A stretch of 64,000 bases of DNA from Uloborus plumipes (taxonomy: Eukaryota; Arthropoda; Arachnida; Araneae; Uloboridae). Positions 1-10,435 of the stretch are shown here, one piece after another. The notes below the pieces were generated by a model. The model was not told the DNA's origin and searched no databases. It saw only the letters and a list, made by a program, of their open reading frames with translations. The position numbers and the translations under genes were made by a program. Position 1 is the stretch's first letter. Every line of letters begins with the position of its first letter. The stretch is taken from the NCBI GenBank assembly GCA_038373865.1, contig JAXGGA010001151.1:62001-126000 (forward strand). Reading direction: 5' to 3'.

Positions 1-723
1 CTGTTTGGCTGGGGGGGGGACACCCTTCGTAATATTGCCAAGAGCAACTGCCTTTGCAGATGCGTAGCATTCTCTATTCTGTTTCGACGGGCTGTTAACC
101 GTATATACCGGTCATCAGTTGCTGTAGTGGCGCATGGCCGACCTTGCCCTGATCGATGTCAAACATTTCCTGTTTCTTGGAATCGTTTCCACAGCCTTGC
201 AACACTTCTGACGACTCCAACATCATCCGCGACACAACGTTGTGTTTACCCGGATTCCAGCCTGCCTATAACATGCCATGGCATGGATTCCGGTAAATCA
301 CGTTGTTGAGACATTCTCAAGTAACCTTGTCTCCAGAAAAAAATGTAAAAAAACTGCTATCGAATCGCTATCGAATTTAACAGTTACGGCAATAAAACGG
401 ACGCTTCTGCAACATCCCGATTTCCGCACTTATCTTCTTTTTCTGGTTTTTGGCCTCATTAACTTTAATTTGTTCATAAAATTATCTTATTCCGTTTCCT
501 GGTAGGCTTTGAATTAAGAACGATTCATTTTATGTTACTTATTGGTATACATATTTGCGTAATTTTGTTAAAACCATGTGCTCCCCTAATTGTTTTGAGC
601 AGTGTATATTTATTCAAAGTAGGAGAATTAGTTTTAAAAAATTTTATATCAGCTGTGAGGATAATTATTGCTGTTAATAAAAGTATTCATCATAGTTGGT
701 ATACTTTAAAGAATAGTATTTTA
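1..723. other. Unassigned sequence, no gene recognised
   Basis: Two short open frames (127-309 and 278-505, both +) overlap each other and show no motif or codon pattern I recognise. A run of G lies at about 11-19. I see no repeat shared with the rest of the window. It could be unique intergenic or intronic DNA. Confidence 0.4.
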
Positions 724-833
724 AAAATATTCTTTGGCCGATTAATCGGCCCAATTTTGCCGATTATTAATAATCGGCAAAGTGGCCGATTATGGCCGAT
801 TAATCGGTACTGCCGATTAATCGGTGCATCCCT
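724..833 (-). mobile_element. hAT-type MITE terminal fragment
   Basis: The segment repeats CCGATTAATCGG and ends at about 833 in the reverse complement of TAGGGATGCACCGATTAATC. Known: that end, with subterminal CGATTAATCGG repeats, is typical of widespread hAT-family MITEs. The opposite end is not visible, so this looks like one end or a truncated copy. No 8-bp target duplication could be paired. Confidence 0.55.
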
Positions 834-930
834 AGTCTATATAATATATAATAGTATATATATTATATATTCTATAAATTATGTATATTATATATTTATA
901 TATATAATAAGTAATTTATATAATATATAA
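834..930. repeat. TA-rich low-complexity tract
   Basis: Alternating TATA and ATATT words with no other structure. It directly abuts the hAT-like end, which could mean the element inserted beside a simple repeat. No function is inferred. Confidence 0.7.
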
Positions 931-1138
931 AACATTTCATATGATAAAATAATGTTTCTTTACACTAACAATAAACAAATACCAAAAAATAATAATAGAA
1001 ACCTTAATATAAGAAAGTTATAGCATTCTGAAATATCTCAAATGTCTTTCATCGCCCTTTTTCTCGAAACTAACATTTTTGACTTAGGCCCTTTTAGAAC
1101 CAAGCCACAGATATAGTTTAGCCTTTAGTTTTAACAAT

Positions 1139-1248
1139 TGTATTAAATATATCACTTTTATATTTGTAAAGAACGTGAATTTATCTTTTATTCAGAGTTA
1201 CATATAAACAAACAAACCCACATGTGAAACTAATAAAAGCGTATTGAT
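1139..1248 (-). repeat. Family A dispersed repeat, copy 1 (partial)
   Basis: The reverse complement carries the family A signature: a GTGGGTTTGTTTGTT stretch, then GTAACTCTGAATAAA, then a stretch ending near CACGTTCTT. The family recurs near 1775, 1993, 31795, 32885, 38770 and 57830. This copy lacks the distal half. Confidence 0.7.
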
Positions 1249-1770
1249 AAATAATTGTTTCACGCTAAGATAGGTTGAATAACTATTGGCTGAAGGCAAG
1301 CTGTTCGGCGTGGAACTGCCGCATCTATGTAAATTCGTTGACATTTTCTTTCGAGACCTAATTAAAAATGCCCCCCCCCCCCCGCCTGTACTGGCTGTTG
1401 TTTTAGTCGTATCGATCGGGTATCTTGTAATGTAGAGGATATTAAAATCGTCAGCCAGATAAACGGGAACTCCATCGTATTTGTAATGTTGCTCTTCTGT
1501 GAATGGCACGCAATAGGGTTTGCTTTTAATCGTTTTCCTTGACATCACGTTTGACTTGGAAGCCTCCCTAGATTAATGCTTGGATGTATGTATACAAAAA
1601 CGCATTATTTTATTTTCAACAACGTCGGCATGTATGCGTGTGTGTAAAAATTGAATTCATATGGCTATATGGGGTAAAATGAATAATGACTTTAAAAGAA
1701 ATAAACTTTTGGACTGCACAAACTAGCAGACCCTCACGAAGCATTTACACGTGATAGTAGTAATGATTTT
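1249..1770. other. Unassigned; contains poly-C run
   Basis: A 13-C homopolymer lies at 1371-1383. The open frame at 1198-1548 (-) runs through it and translates to poly-glycine, and it also overlaps the family A repeat, so I do not call it a gene. Nothing else is recognised. Confidence 0.5.
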
Positions 1771-1774
1771 TAAT

Positions 1775-1985
1775 GCACTTTTATTAGTTTCACTTGTGGG
1801 TTTGTTTGTTTATGTGTATGTAACTCTGAATAAAGGATAAAATTCACGTTCTTCTCAAACATGAAAGTAATATATTTAATACTATTATTTATACTAAAGG
1901 CTAAACTATGTTACAAATCCACGTATTACCCAATTTTAGTTTGATAAGCTTTAACAGCGTATTTTTTAGTTTTTTTAAACTGTAA
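1775..1985 (+). repeat. Family A dispersed repeat, copy 2
   Basis: It begins with TTTTATTAGTTTCACTTGTGGG, here quoted by its core TTATTAGTTTCAC, runs through GTAACTCTGAATAAAGG and ends in AGCGTATTTTTTAGTTTTTT. The 5' AATACGCTTTTA word seen in other copies and the 3' TAAAAGCGTATT word are inverted, suggesting short terminal inverted repeats and a MITE-like origin. Confidence 0.75.
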
Positions 1986-2067
1986 TGAGAATATTAATAC
2001 GCTTTTATTTGTTTCACATGTGGGTTTGTTTGTATGTATGTAACTCTGAATAAATATCACGTTCTTA

Positions 2068-3062
2068 CAGGGTTGTCCAAATTAAACTTCCCTAGGTCAG
2101 AGGCCCGTGCAAGACGTTGTATGGGTCATAATGTGATGAAATTTTGGAAACAGACACTTCAGACCATGCGCTCGAGATTTATTAAATAAAAAAAAATAGT
2201 ACAAAAAGTTGCCGATAATGGCGCTGCAGATTAACAAGACATTCTACAGATGTTCTGTATGTGTGCCATAGTTTTCCACAAGTCTTTCCATTCTTAAAGC
2301 AGTGTGTTCTACAGCTTAACGCAGTATGTCCACACTAATTCCACGAACATGACCATTCATTTCGTCTTTAAGATGTGCCTAGGTGGTGGGGTTTTTTTTT
2401 GAAGAGGTGACTTCAAGAGGGTACGAAACTTGTTCTGTTACAGGAAGATGGTATCAAGACATGTTGACAACGTTTTAATTTCTGAATTTCAACAACGTGG
2501 CCGCCTCCACGACACGATTTGTATCCAGGATGGTGCACCTCCCCATCTTCTTCGTGGCGTTCAACAAATGTTACGGGCAACTTTCACCGATGCACGTGTG
2601 ATCAGCCGCTGTTTCTCAGCAGCCTCCTCGCTCGCCTTATCTCACCCCGAGTGACTTTTGGTTAGGGGGATTCCTAAAGAATCGGGAACATTACGGAAAG
2701 ACCCTGGCAGTCATTCTACGGCAGTCGGTAGGTGCACTCTATCGAGAACACCCCACAAACTTGGCACATCTTAAAGACGCAATTAAAGGTCATATTCGTG
2801 GACTTACTGCTTTCAGCTGCAGAACCCACTGCTTTACGAATGGAAAGAGCTTTGGACAACCACGGCACACATATAGAACATCTGTAGAATGTCTTGTTAA
2901 TCTGCAGCGCCACCTATCGGCAACTTTTTGTACTATTTTTTTATTTAATAAATCTCGTGCGCATGGTCTGAAGTGTCTGTTTCCAAAATTTCATCACATT
3001 ATGAACCATACAACGTCTTGCACGGGCCTCTGAGTTGGGGAAGTTTAATTTGGACAACCCTG
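2068..3062 (+). mobile_element. Mariner-like foldback element
   Basis: The ends are CAGGGTTGTCCAAATTAA and its complement, flanked by a TA target duplication at 2066-2067 and 3063-3064. The inverted arms are very long, about 2068-2395 against 2735-3062. The right arm is the 3' coding end of a mariner-type transposase, so the left arm is an inverted copy of that same end. This replaces the expected 5' half of the gene, and the element cannot encode a full transposase. The superfamily rests on the TA duplication and the transposase remnant. Confidence 0.85.
2430..2915 (+). pseudogene. Mariner-like transposase, C-terminal half
   Basis: This would catalyse cut-and-paste transposition through a DDE/D active site. 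The first part (2430-2654) shows FQQRGRLHDTICIQDGAPPH; IQDGAPPH is the block around the second catalytic Asp of Tc1/mariner enzymes, followed by VISRCF. A frameshift near 2625 moves the reading to a frame giving PPRSPYLTPSDFWLGGFLK, matching the SPDL-P-DFFLWG block with the third acidic residue kept in SDF. Further downstream ALYREHPTNLAHLKDAI matches the tail. The N-terminal helix-turn-helix and first catalytic Asp are absent, so this is a broken remnant. Confidence 0.8.
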
Positions 3063-3285
3063 TACTTAATGCTACTATCAATATTAAAGGCTAAAAAATA
3101 TTGCACGTTGACGTATTATGAGTATTTAAGTTGTTTGTATGCAACTATTGTATTTTATCAGTGCATGTTAACTCAGAGCGGATGTTCAACAGTTTTGAAA
3201 GTCGGAAAGAAATCCGAGTATCATGAAATATTTTGATTAGCTCTAAAAGCGTATTTTTTAGTTTTTTTTAACTATATTTTAAAAT

Positions 3286-3486
3286 TTCTTAGAGTAATGG
3301 TATTCTTAGAAAGCGCAGGCACAAAGTGAAATGCTATGTTTTTACCTATTTCCAAGAAAATGAAATCTTACGTTCGTAGTCTTCGCGCTTGAGAGCTGTC
3401 ATCAAAAATTAGATTGAAAAAAAGCAGTGCGTAAAAAAAGTGCGTGAATTTGGAAGAAAAATGATGCCTTACGTTCGCAGTTTTGT
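3286..3486. other. Unassigned
   Basis: Two related phrases, CTTACGTTCGTAGTCTTCGC and a variant near 3470, recur inside this stretch. No gene or boundary is seen. Confidence 0.35.
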
Positions 3487-3491
3487 TAAGA

Positions 3492-3640
3492 ACTAGCTTA
3501 TTATCCGGCGTTGCCCGAGTGCTTATAAATACAACATAGCTAATAATAATTGTTTTTAACGTATTTCATGCTAAAGTGAAATAGGTGAGACTTAAATTGA
3601 TAATTCATTGTTAATCGTAATCTTTGTTAGAAAATACTCA
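3492..3640 (-). mobile_element. Helitron-like 3' end candidate
   Basis: Read on the minus strand the segment ends CGGGCAACGCCGGATAATAA followed by GCTAG. Known: Helitron 3' ends carry a GC-rich hairpin about 10 nt before CTRR. CGGGCAACGCCGG can form a short stem here. No helicase is present. Alternative: the 3' tail of another dispersed arthropod repeat. Confidence 0.4.
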
Positions 3641-3642
3641 TA

Positions 3643-4200
3643 CAGTAAACTCTCACTTATGCGCCGGCCCAAAAGACCAACAGAAAAAGGCGCATAAGTG
3701 AGAGAGACGTATAAGTGAACAAGCCCATTTAAAGGACTAAAACGCAGCATAGTTTCTAATGAGAGAGTGAATAAGAATCTTTCTGTAGACAAGGGACATA
3801 TTACTACAGTTTGGCAATTACTGTAACGGAACTACAATGGTAAAGAGAAAACAAAAATTGTAGCATACATAATCACAAACTGTTCCTTTTAAAACGATGC
3901 ATAATAGATAATTGTCCCTCTCCGAACTCTAGTTCATGCGAAGAAAATGCCTTCCGTGAGCAATTAAGGTGAAAGATTAAAGAGAGAAGTGAAGAAAAAT
4001 GCTTATTTTTTACAGAAAATAAATTTTTTCAAACATTTTAGCAAAAATTCGGCGCATAAGTGAAATATTTATCTTTTGAGCGACGCATAAATGAATGATA
4101 CTAGCATTATTTTGCTATGGAATGTGCTGGGACCATTTAAAATCGTCGTACAAGTGAAAAAGGCGCATAAATGAGGCGGTGTATAAGTGAGAGTTCACTG
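3643..4200. mobile_element. Tigger/pogo-type MITE, copy 1
   Basis: The terminal inverted repeats are CAGTAAACTCTCACTTATGC and GTATAAGTGAGAGTTCACTG, flanked by TA at 3641-3642 and 4201-4202. The words GCGCATAAGTGA recur internally. A second copy at 56453-57007 has almost the same length. Known: pogo/Tigger elements use TA targets and CAGTnnAnCTC-like ends. No coding capacity; the frame at 3592-3792 (-) is spurious. Confidence 0.85.
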
Positions 4201-4473
4201 TATTTAAATTTTATCAATTTGTATGCTTAAAGGCTAATCGATCTCTATCTCTGTTACCCGATCTATTCAAAATTGAAAGAAAACGGCCATTTTGAGACAA
4301 GAAATTTGAAGTTTTAGCTTTTTGGATTTTTCTAAACTTTAAAACCCCGCCTGTATGAATTCTAGTGCATCAAGCAACCTCTGTGCCAAGTTTTATGAAC
4401 GGCTGAGGAAAACTGGATTTGTATAGGGAACAAACACACAAGCAAACAAACATACATCCATTTATATATACAT
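4201..4473. other. TE-tail-like spacer
   Basis: It contains CAAGTTTTATGAACGGCTGA and then ACAAACAAACATACATCC, phrases typical of the 3' tails of arthropod repeats. I see no coding sequence or closed boundary. Confidence 0.4.
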
Positions 4474-4709
4474 ACTAGCTGATGTGCTCGGCTTCGCACG
4501 GGTTTAAATATAAATAAATATATGACTTTCAACTAAGCCCAGTAGAATCATATTTCTTAAAGCTATTTTTTGTGAATGAAATCAAACTTAAATGCGTTAT
4601 TTATTTTATTTGTGTGATTTTCCAAAAAATAATTTTATATTTTCTAACTGTTGCCAATATCAATTCTCTTTTTATTTAACCCGGTATAGCTTATTGGCAT
4701 AGATGAATA

Positions 4710-5997
4710 CCGTAAAATGGGGTGTATAGGAACAGCGGGGTCAATCGGAACAAAATTCCCCGACCGTACAAAGAAATTCTTCCTAAATATACTATTGGGT
4801 ATTTTTCGCCATGAATTTTTTTTTAGAAAGGTAAGATCATAGAAAGTAGGAAAAAATTACTTTTGACAATCTGGCAACGCTACTGGCTTCTAAGGAGGGC
4901 TGCACGTGGAATGCTAGAAAACATTACGTTTTCATAGACTGCAAAACTTCATATGCATTAACAAACATTCTTATATTTAAAAACTAAGAGTGGTATGTTT
5001 CAATTATACTTGTATCTGAACAACAGAATACCACATTAGAATTTACATTTTTTATAAATTGTGGCTTAAAAATGAAGAATTCTGAAAAATGCCATAGGAA
5101 AAAATTTGCGGGGTGAATCGGAACACTTAGTTTTGTTGTTCCAATTCAAACTTATTTGAAGGAAACTGTTTGAAAAATCAAGATTCTAACCCCAATTTTT
5201 CTAGTCAAGACAAGGACAAGGATTTATTACTGTTTATCCCTTCTCGTGAGCAACTAGATCTTAGAATGACAAAAAGTTGCAGATTTCAGAAGATTTTTTC
5301 TCCAGGAGACTTTTTTTTACTTAAAATACGAGGGGGAAAGTCACATAGACTTTATGTAGCAAAAGTCCAGCGGACAGACAGTGGTGAATGCGTGGGAAAA
5401 TCTTACAGGACAATCCCAGAAACCCAGAAATTTCAAGAAACTAAAGAAAAGGCAGAGTTTATCCCAGGAGATGTTATGAAAAACTAAGCCAAGTCACAAC
5501 TGCTAGTTTTAAGGACAAGTACATATTTGTGGACGACATGAGTGACTTCCATTCATGTTAAATCTTTGTATTTCAATTCAAAAGTATTTCTTAAAATTAC
5601 TTTTCATTTTTCATAAGTTCAAAATTATTTTGAGTTTGACAAATTATAAACGTTTACTGGTATTGAAATTATACATTTATTTGAAAGTAATTATCTGTTC
5701 TTATTCTCCTCCATCAATATTACTCATGTTTGTGAGACCTATTACAGGTTAAATTGAAAAAAAATAAAAATTTTAACATGTGTTCCGATTGACCCCTATC
5801 AGCGGGGTGATTCGGAACACCCATAATTTCTTATGTATTTTAAAAATAATTGTTCAAAATGTTTTGCCTTTGCTTGGAATATCAAAAGTAAAGCAAGACC
5901 GAAGTTTTTACCCAAAAAACTAAATTAAAAAAATATGTTTTAACTGCTTTTTTTACAATCAAAGCTGAAAAGTGTTCCGATTCACCCCATTTTACGG
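4710..5997 (+). mobile_element. TA-flanked pogo-like element with GGGGTGAATCGGAAC motifs
   Basis: The terminal inverted repeat is CCGTAAAATGGGGTG, with TA at 4708-4709 and 5998-5999. The word GGGGTGAATCGGAAC or a close variant recurs at about 4719, 4737, 5110, 5781 (inverted), 5804 and 5974 (inverted). A transposase C-terminal fragment lies inside (5170-5487). At 1288 bp it is internally deleted. Confidence 0.8.
5170..5487 (+). pseudogene. Transposase C-terminal domain fragment (GDFxLLK type)
   Basis: About 105 residues are open from an internal ATG. Residues 45-70 read SPGDFFLLKIRGGKSHRLYV, matching a GDFVLVKF-x-GKK-x-x-x-YVA block that I associate with the extreme C-terminus of CENP-B/pogo-like transposon proteins. 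The same block appears in the minus-strand fragment at 10909-11094. No DDE domain or DNA-binding domain is present. The start is therefore not a true start. Family naming is from memory and should be treated as moderate. Confidence 0.5.
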
Positions 5998-6307
5998 TAT
6001 AAAAATCCTAAGAAAGCAATAAATTTCATACTTACCTTAGCCTTGATTCACAATTTTCATCATGATTACTATTAATATTGCGAGGCAACAAATTTTTGCA
6101 AAAATGGGTGGAAAATTTAATCATTTAATGGGAAAATTACATGAAATTTACTGTTTTCCATAATAACTTTCTTAAACTAAGTTTTTAGAAATAAATTATA
6201 GCTTATCCTGCGCCCTGTTACTGTAACTATCTACGGTGAAAAAAATGGTTAAAATCGGTCCAGTAGTTTGGAAGATTACCCCGGACATACATACAAAAAG
6301 TAGTCAT

Positions 6308-6431
<124 letters not shown>

Positions 6432-6531
6432 TAGATTAAGGGCACACAGCAAAAAACACCATTGAGAAATATTTTTCAAGCTGAATTACATTGTTTAAAC
6501 AAACATGTTCGTTTCCAGCTTTAATGCAACA

Positions 6532-6952
6532 ATCCCAAGTAACATCAACTCATCGGATTTGGTTCGGCCGATCATTGAACTCCTCGTTAATTGATCCCGT
6601 AACGCACGGATGACATCGTTCCGATCAGTATCCGAGCACGGTTTTCGATGAGCTACTTTTCATCGGAAAGCGATATCCTTCCGATCAACTTTCCCGATGA
6701 AAATAAGCCGCGCATCCTAAATGGATCCTAAATTCATCGGCACGGGACTACACTGCTCGTAAATTGCTCCAAATCTCATCGTTTTCGACCAAAACTCATT
6801 GTATTTTGCTGCTCGGATTCTGTTTAGCCGATGAGACATATAGGAGCAATTCCCGATGAGAACTCATTGGATTCGATCATCCGCCGATGAGAATTTCATC
6901 GGGTTTCGATGAATGGCCGATCATCGGCAGATGAGATTATGCTGCTAGGGAT
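6532..6952. mobile_element. MITE with imperfect ATCCC-ended inverted repeats
   Basis: The left end ATCCCAAGTAACATCAACTC pairs imperfectly with the complement of GATGAGATTATGCTGCTAGG then GAT at the right. The interior is enriched for CTCATCGG and CCGATGAG words. No clean target duplication was found, so the superfamily is left open. Confidence 0.5.
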
Positions 6953-7018
6953 ACAACTATGGTTTAAAACTCTACTGCGAATTTAGATTATGTATGATTA
7001 TCAATTTAAATCAAAACT

Positions 7019-7125
7019 AACCGGTGAAAAAAAGACGATCAAAAGCGACAAAACTCGTGGCTGAATCGAACCTGCTGTCTTCGCGTTTTCTAACGCAACG
7101 CTCTATCCAACGTGCATGCTAGTTT
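7019..7125 (-). repeat. tRNA-derived SINE, copy 1
   Basis: On the minus strand an A-box-like GTTGGATAGAGCG is followed by a B box GGTTCGATTC about 40 nt on, then a body with TTTTGTCGCTTTTG and CTTTTTTTCACCGG. The same body follows the tRNA-like heads at 19735-19835 and 49318-49440, which defines one SINE family. Pol III promoter boxes are inferred from sequence only. It does not fold as a full-length functional tRNA by eye. Confidence 0.7.
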
Positions 7126-7180
7126 TCTGATCTACTTATTGAAATAACGTGTAATATACACAAATGTTTTACCTTATTTT

Positions 7181-7412
7181 TAACCGACTTTATCAAAGGA
7201 GGAAGTTATACAATTCGTCGAGAAATTATTATTTTCCAAAATTCTTTTTTTTTTTTTTGTTTGAAAGGGTTTCCCTTTCAATGGATCCCATCGTCTCGGG
7301 GTTCGGATTTGATAACGGGAACCTGCATAAATCGATCGAAATAGAAATCGTGATCACAGTAACCGTAATAATGACAATGTTGAATGCAATGCTTCTCTGG
7401 ATTACATTATGA
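7181..7412 (+). repeat. RTE-like non-LTR 3' end, copy 1
   Basis: It starts ACCGACTTTATCAAAGGAGG, close to the ACCGACTTCAAAAAAGGAGG phrase known at 3' ends of arthropod RTE-type elements. It shares GTTCGGATTTGATAACGGGA and the following 100 bases with the copy at 25471-25720. Open frames through it are not conserved as protein between the copies. Confidence 0.55.
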
Positions 7413-7600
7413 AATTCACATCTAATGGTCTATGAAAAAGTTATATACGTTCTTGTACTCTTTAAGGTCTACCCCGGCATCAGTTTTGTTTGATTTAATT
7501 CATTACTTCCCGAGATAGAAGTCACAGATAATGAGAAAAACAGTTAAATTGCTCAATGGGATAATGCTTTGAGATAAAAATGCCAAAACAGAATGAGCAC

Positions 7601-7676
7601 CTCTCTTTTCACGAATCACCTCTTTTCAAACGCTCTTTTCACGGATCACCTCTTTTCAAACGCTCTTTTCACGAAT
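7601..7676 (+). repeat. 30-bp tandem repeat, about 2.6 units
   Basis: The unit is TCTTTTCAAACGCTCTTTTC followed by ACGGATCACC, seen at 7621-7650 and 7651-7676, with a partial unit before. Units are nearly identical, so the expansion is recent. Confidence 0.85.
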
Positions 7677-7933
7677 CCAATACTTTCTTCTACATATTAT
7701 ACCCTGTGTAACGAGAGGAGATTGCTCAAAGTAAAATTAATTTTTCACTCTCCACACTTTTCCCTTGATGGCTGTCATAGTTACGGCGCTGTGGACTTTT
7801 CCCCACTTAGCTTTTGCAACAATGGTTAAATGCAAGCGGTTAAAACTGCTTTGTGCGTAAACTATTATTCTATCGAAAAATCAGCGGTATAAAAGGGCGA
7901 CATTTTCTTTGAAATTTTTGCTGTAATTATATA

Positions 7934-8103
7934 CAGGGTATCCACTCCTATCGTGGACCAATAGCTAATTTCTAAACCGTTAGAGATAAGCATATAGTTC
8001 ATTTAGGAAAAAATCTCCAAATTACGAAAGGAATTTTGGGTCTATTCAATGTTTTTCAAAAAATCAAATTTTGAAAGAGTTACGAAATTTAAATTTTTAT
8101 ACC
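7934..8103 (+). mobile_element. Half copy of the CAGGGTGTCCACTCC palindromic MITE
   Basis: It matches the left arm of the elements at 29435 and 37269 for about 170 bp from CAGGGTATCCACTCC, with TA at 7932-7933, then diverges after ATTTTTATACCC. There is no right arm. It may be a truncated MITE, or the outer inverted repeat of a longer element that includes the mini-ORF starting at 8167. Confidence 0.75.
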
Positions 8104-8166
8104 CCCAGGAAAAATTTTCATCGTGTTTCACCATGGTTTTATGTTCGTTCCGCAGCAGCTGGCAAC

Positions 8167-8493
8167 ATGCCCGAAGTTGACGAGGAATTGTTTGAAACGA
8201 TAGCTAATAAGTAAGCGTATTTTATTCCCTGTATTTTTTCCTTTGACGGAATGTAATTAGTACATTGCCTCCTCTCCCCCCTCCCAAAAAAGTAGTTCAA
8301 CAATACCAGTATTCTGTCAAAAACGTTACTTAAATATGAGGAAAAAATTTTGATTATAATTTCTAATCGTTAGGTTACAAAAAATGTCTTGCCCTGACAA
8401 ATTAACCTTGAACAAAAGAAAAAAAAAGGCCACGAGAATTGCAGGCAAATATTTTGATGTTTTAATGAATCCTTTTTCATTGCAAAAATAAAT
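8167..8493 (+). CDS. Possible two-exon mini-ORF (54 aa), function unknown
   Basis: Exon 1 (8167-8210) starts MPEVDEELFETIAN and ends at a good donor AA|GTAAGC. Exon 2 starts at 8374 after the acceptor CGTTAG and continues in frame through CPDKLTLNKRKKKATRI and FDVLMNPFSLQK to a stop at 8491-8493. The intron would be 163 nt. The product would be acidic at the N-terminus and basic in the middle (KRKKK). I do not recognise a domain. It lies 63 bp after the half MITE, so it may be the first exons of an autonomous transposon. A chance ORF remains possible. Confidence 0.3.
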
Positions 8494-10433
8494 CTTTTCT
8501 AATATTACAAAGAAAAAGGGTGATTTTGTATCTTAAATAACCTCCGAAACCATGCACCTATTTGAAAAACATTTTCAGCATATGAAAGGTACATTCTCAG
8601 GGAGTAACAAAGGCTATAGTTCGAAAAGATTCGTTAAACCGTTCCTTTTTTATTTCAACTCAAAGCAATTTTTACATAAATCGCCAAAGATAAGGGAAAA
8701 TTACCTACACATATTAATGTTATATAGCACTAGAAACCGAAAATTTTTCTGCTTCCCCTTAGTGGAGTTTTTGACCCAAAACTCTGCAAATACATAACTT
8801 TTTCGTCTAATTTTTTAGACGGACACTTTTTAATTATCTCATACAATGATTTGTTTGTGATTTCTATAAATTTCCTAGAATATCCTGAAAAAAAAAACGA
8901 ACATGTACAAACCCAAAAGAAAAAACGTAAATTTACTTCATCCAGTTTAAAACCTATTTTAAGCAAAATGGGGCAAAAAGGGGCAACTTTTTTTTTTTCA
9001 AATACGTTTTAAGGGAACCTTAAGCTTTATTTTGATACCCGAACTTGCGTCCTGAAATGCCCGGAACCCATATAAAAACCTTTCTTTTTAAAAAATTTAT
9101 TGAAAATAGAGCGATTTTTTTAAAGTTGTGTAAAACACTATTAAAAAATATTTCCCGAAGTAAATTCTACATGGATTGCACATCATATTAAAGTACATAC
9201 CTTCGTCTTCCATATTCATTAGTGTTTTTTACATAATTTCAAAATAAGCCACCGAATACAGCGCATTGAATGTAAGCAACAAACGAAGCTTCCAGGAAAA
9301 CAGCAGCGCCGATTCCACATCGACTGAGTTTGAAGCATTCGTATGGGTCTTAATCAATATGGAAGGGGTTTTATGTTGTATATTATTACGTAGTGTCTTA
9401 TCAGTTGTCCGAAAACGAATAGAAGTGTGAGATTGACTATACTTTACATTTTCGACTTTTGGCCAGGATTTTCACTCAAATACTCCACTGTGCGACGCAA
9501 AGTTTCTAAACTGGATGCACCTATTTTAAAGTAACCGAGTATAGATACAGAAGAAAGTAATAAAAGTTCTGTTCTTGTCAATAATGCAATAGTATGTCCA
9601 TATTTATGTTTTTGCATACATTCTTTTTGACACATACGTAACCACGAAACTAAAGAAAATACTAATTGAAAAATATACGAGACCCACGTATCACAGAAAG
9701 ATCGATTTTCTTCCCTTGCTGTCACTTTTTACTTAGACGTCTCCTACATCATTCACATCCATCTAAAAAACCGAAAAAGAACCTTTTCCCCTCCTTCCAC
9801 AATGTTTCCGACTCCAGGATTCTAATATTCGATGGAAAGAAAAAGTGGTATTCTAAAAATACATTTTTAGTATAGAGAGTGGATGAAAAAAAGGGAAATT
9901 CCTGGTCGCTTTTTCATCTCTTCGAAGAAGACAGGTACTTTTTCATAGAATTTATTGATAAGAAAGAGGAAAAGCAAGAGATTAGTTTTCAGAGTGAAAG
10001 GCTTATAAAACATTTCTACCTCAGTTATAAACTGTTTATATGTTCCGGTAGACCGCTTGCACAGCTCGATACTAGCGGAAAGCATTACGAACTGAAACTT
10101 TGTTTTCGTTGCAGTTACTAAAAAGTGCTCTTAAAAGTGCTTTTGAATTTATAGTTTAGTCGAGGTAAGACTAGGAATATTTTCAAAGCCTGTTTCAAAA
10201 AGTCCATTACCTACAATTCGCAACTCTAATGATAGGGGGCGCTGCGGGCGTTGTCTAATGGTAGCGATTTAAGGTATAACAAACGTATAATTTGCTTTTA
10301 AGCAATAATTTTTGTTCGTCTGTAAGATTTTTTTTTTGTTCTTTATTCTTTTGAAATGATTGTTTTAGGTCTTGTGAATATTCTGCCCATATAAAACTAT
10401 ACTAAACGCTAGAAATTACTGCCAAACACATAG
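8494..10433. other. Unassigned, no recognised gene or repeat
   Basis: The largest open frame is 9444-9725 (-), 93 codons, with a leucine-rich central stretch and a C-terminal SLETLRRTVEYLSENPGQK. It lacks a recognised domain and is flanked by stops. Other frames (9666-9875, 9879-10121) overlap one another on both strands. I report the stretch as unassigned instead of naming genes. Confidence 0.4.
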
Positions 10434-10435
10434 TA

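Larger units (their letters stand above)
1993..3285 (+). repeat. Family A copy 3, split by mariner-like insertion
   Basis: The left part (1993-2067) ends within the conserved CACGTTCTT region. The right part resumes at 3063 with the ATTAAAGGCTAAA stretch and ends with GCGTATTTTTTAG near 3270. The intervening 2068-3062 is a complete TA-flanked transposon, so family A is the older insertion. Copy 2 sits immediately upstream in the same orientation, so the two are tandem. Confidence 0.8.
4474..6300 (-). mobile_element. Helitron-like or related repeat, split by a DNA transposon
   Basis: The left edge on the minus strand reads CGTGCGAAGCCGAGCACATC then AGCTAG, a hairpin-plus-CTAG ending like a Helitron 3' end. 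The right flank (5998-6300) has a typical repeat tail, AAATCGGTCCAGTAGTTTGG followed by ACATACATAC. Between them sits the complete 4710-5997 element, so this is an older host repeat. The assignment is tentative because no Rep/helicase sequence is visible. Confidence 0.4.

Noticed and set aside
1198..1548. 116-codon minus-strand frame
   Set aside because: It crosses a 13-C run (poly-Gly) and a dispersed repeat. No family resemblance.
9444..9725. 93-codon minus-strand frame as a receptor-like or other host exon
   Set aside because: A hydrophobic middle and an orderly C-terminus made it tempting, but I can match no family motif and see no convincing splice context.
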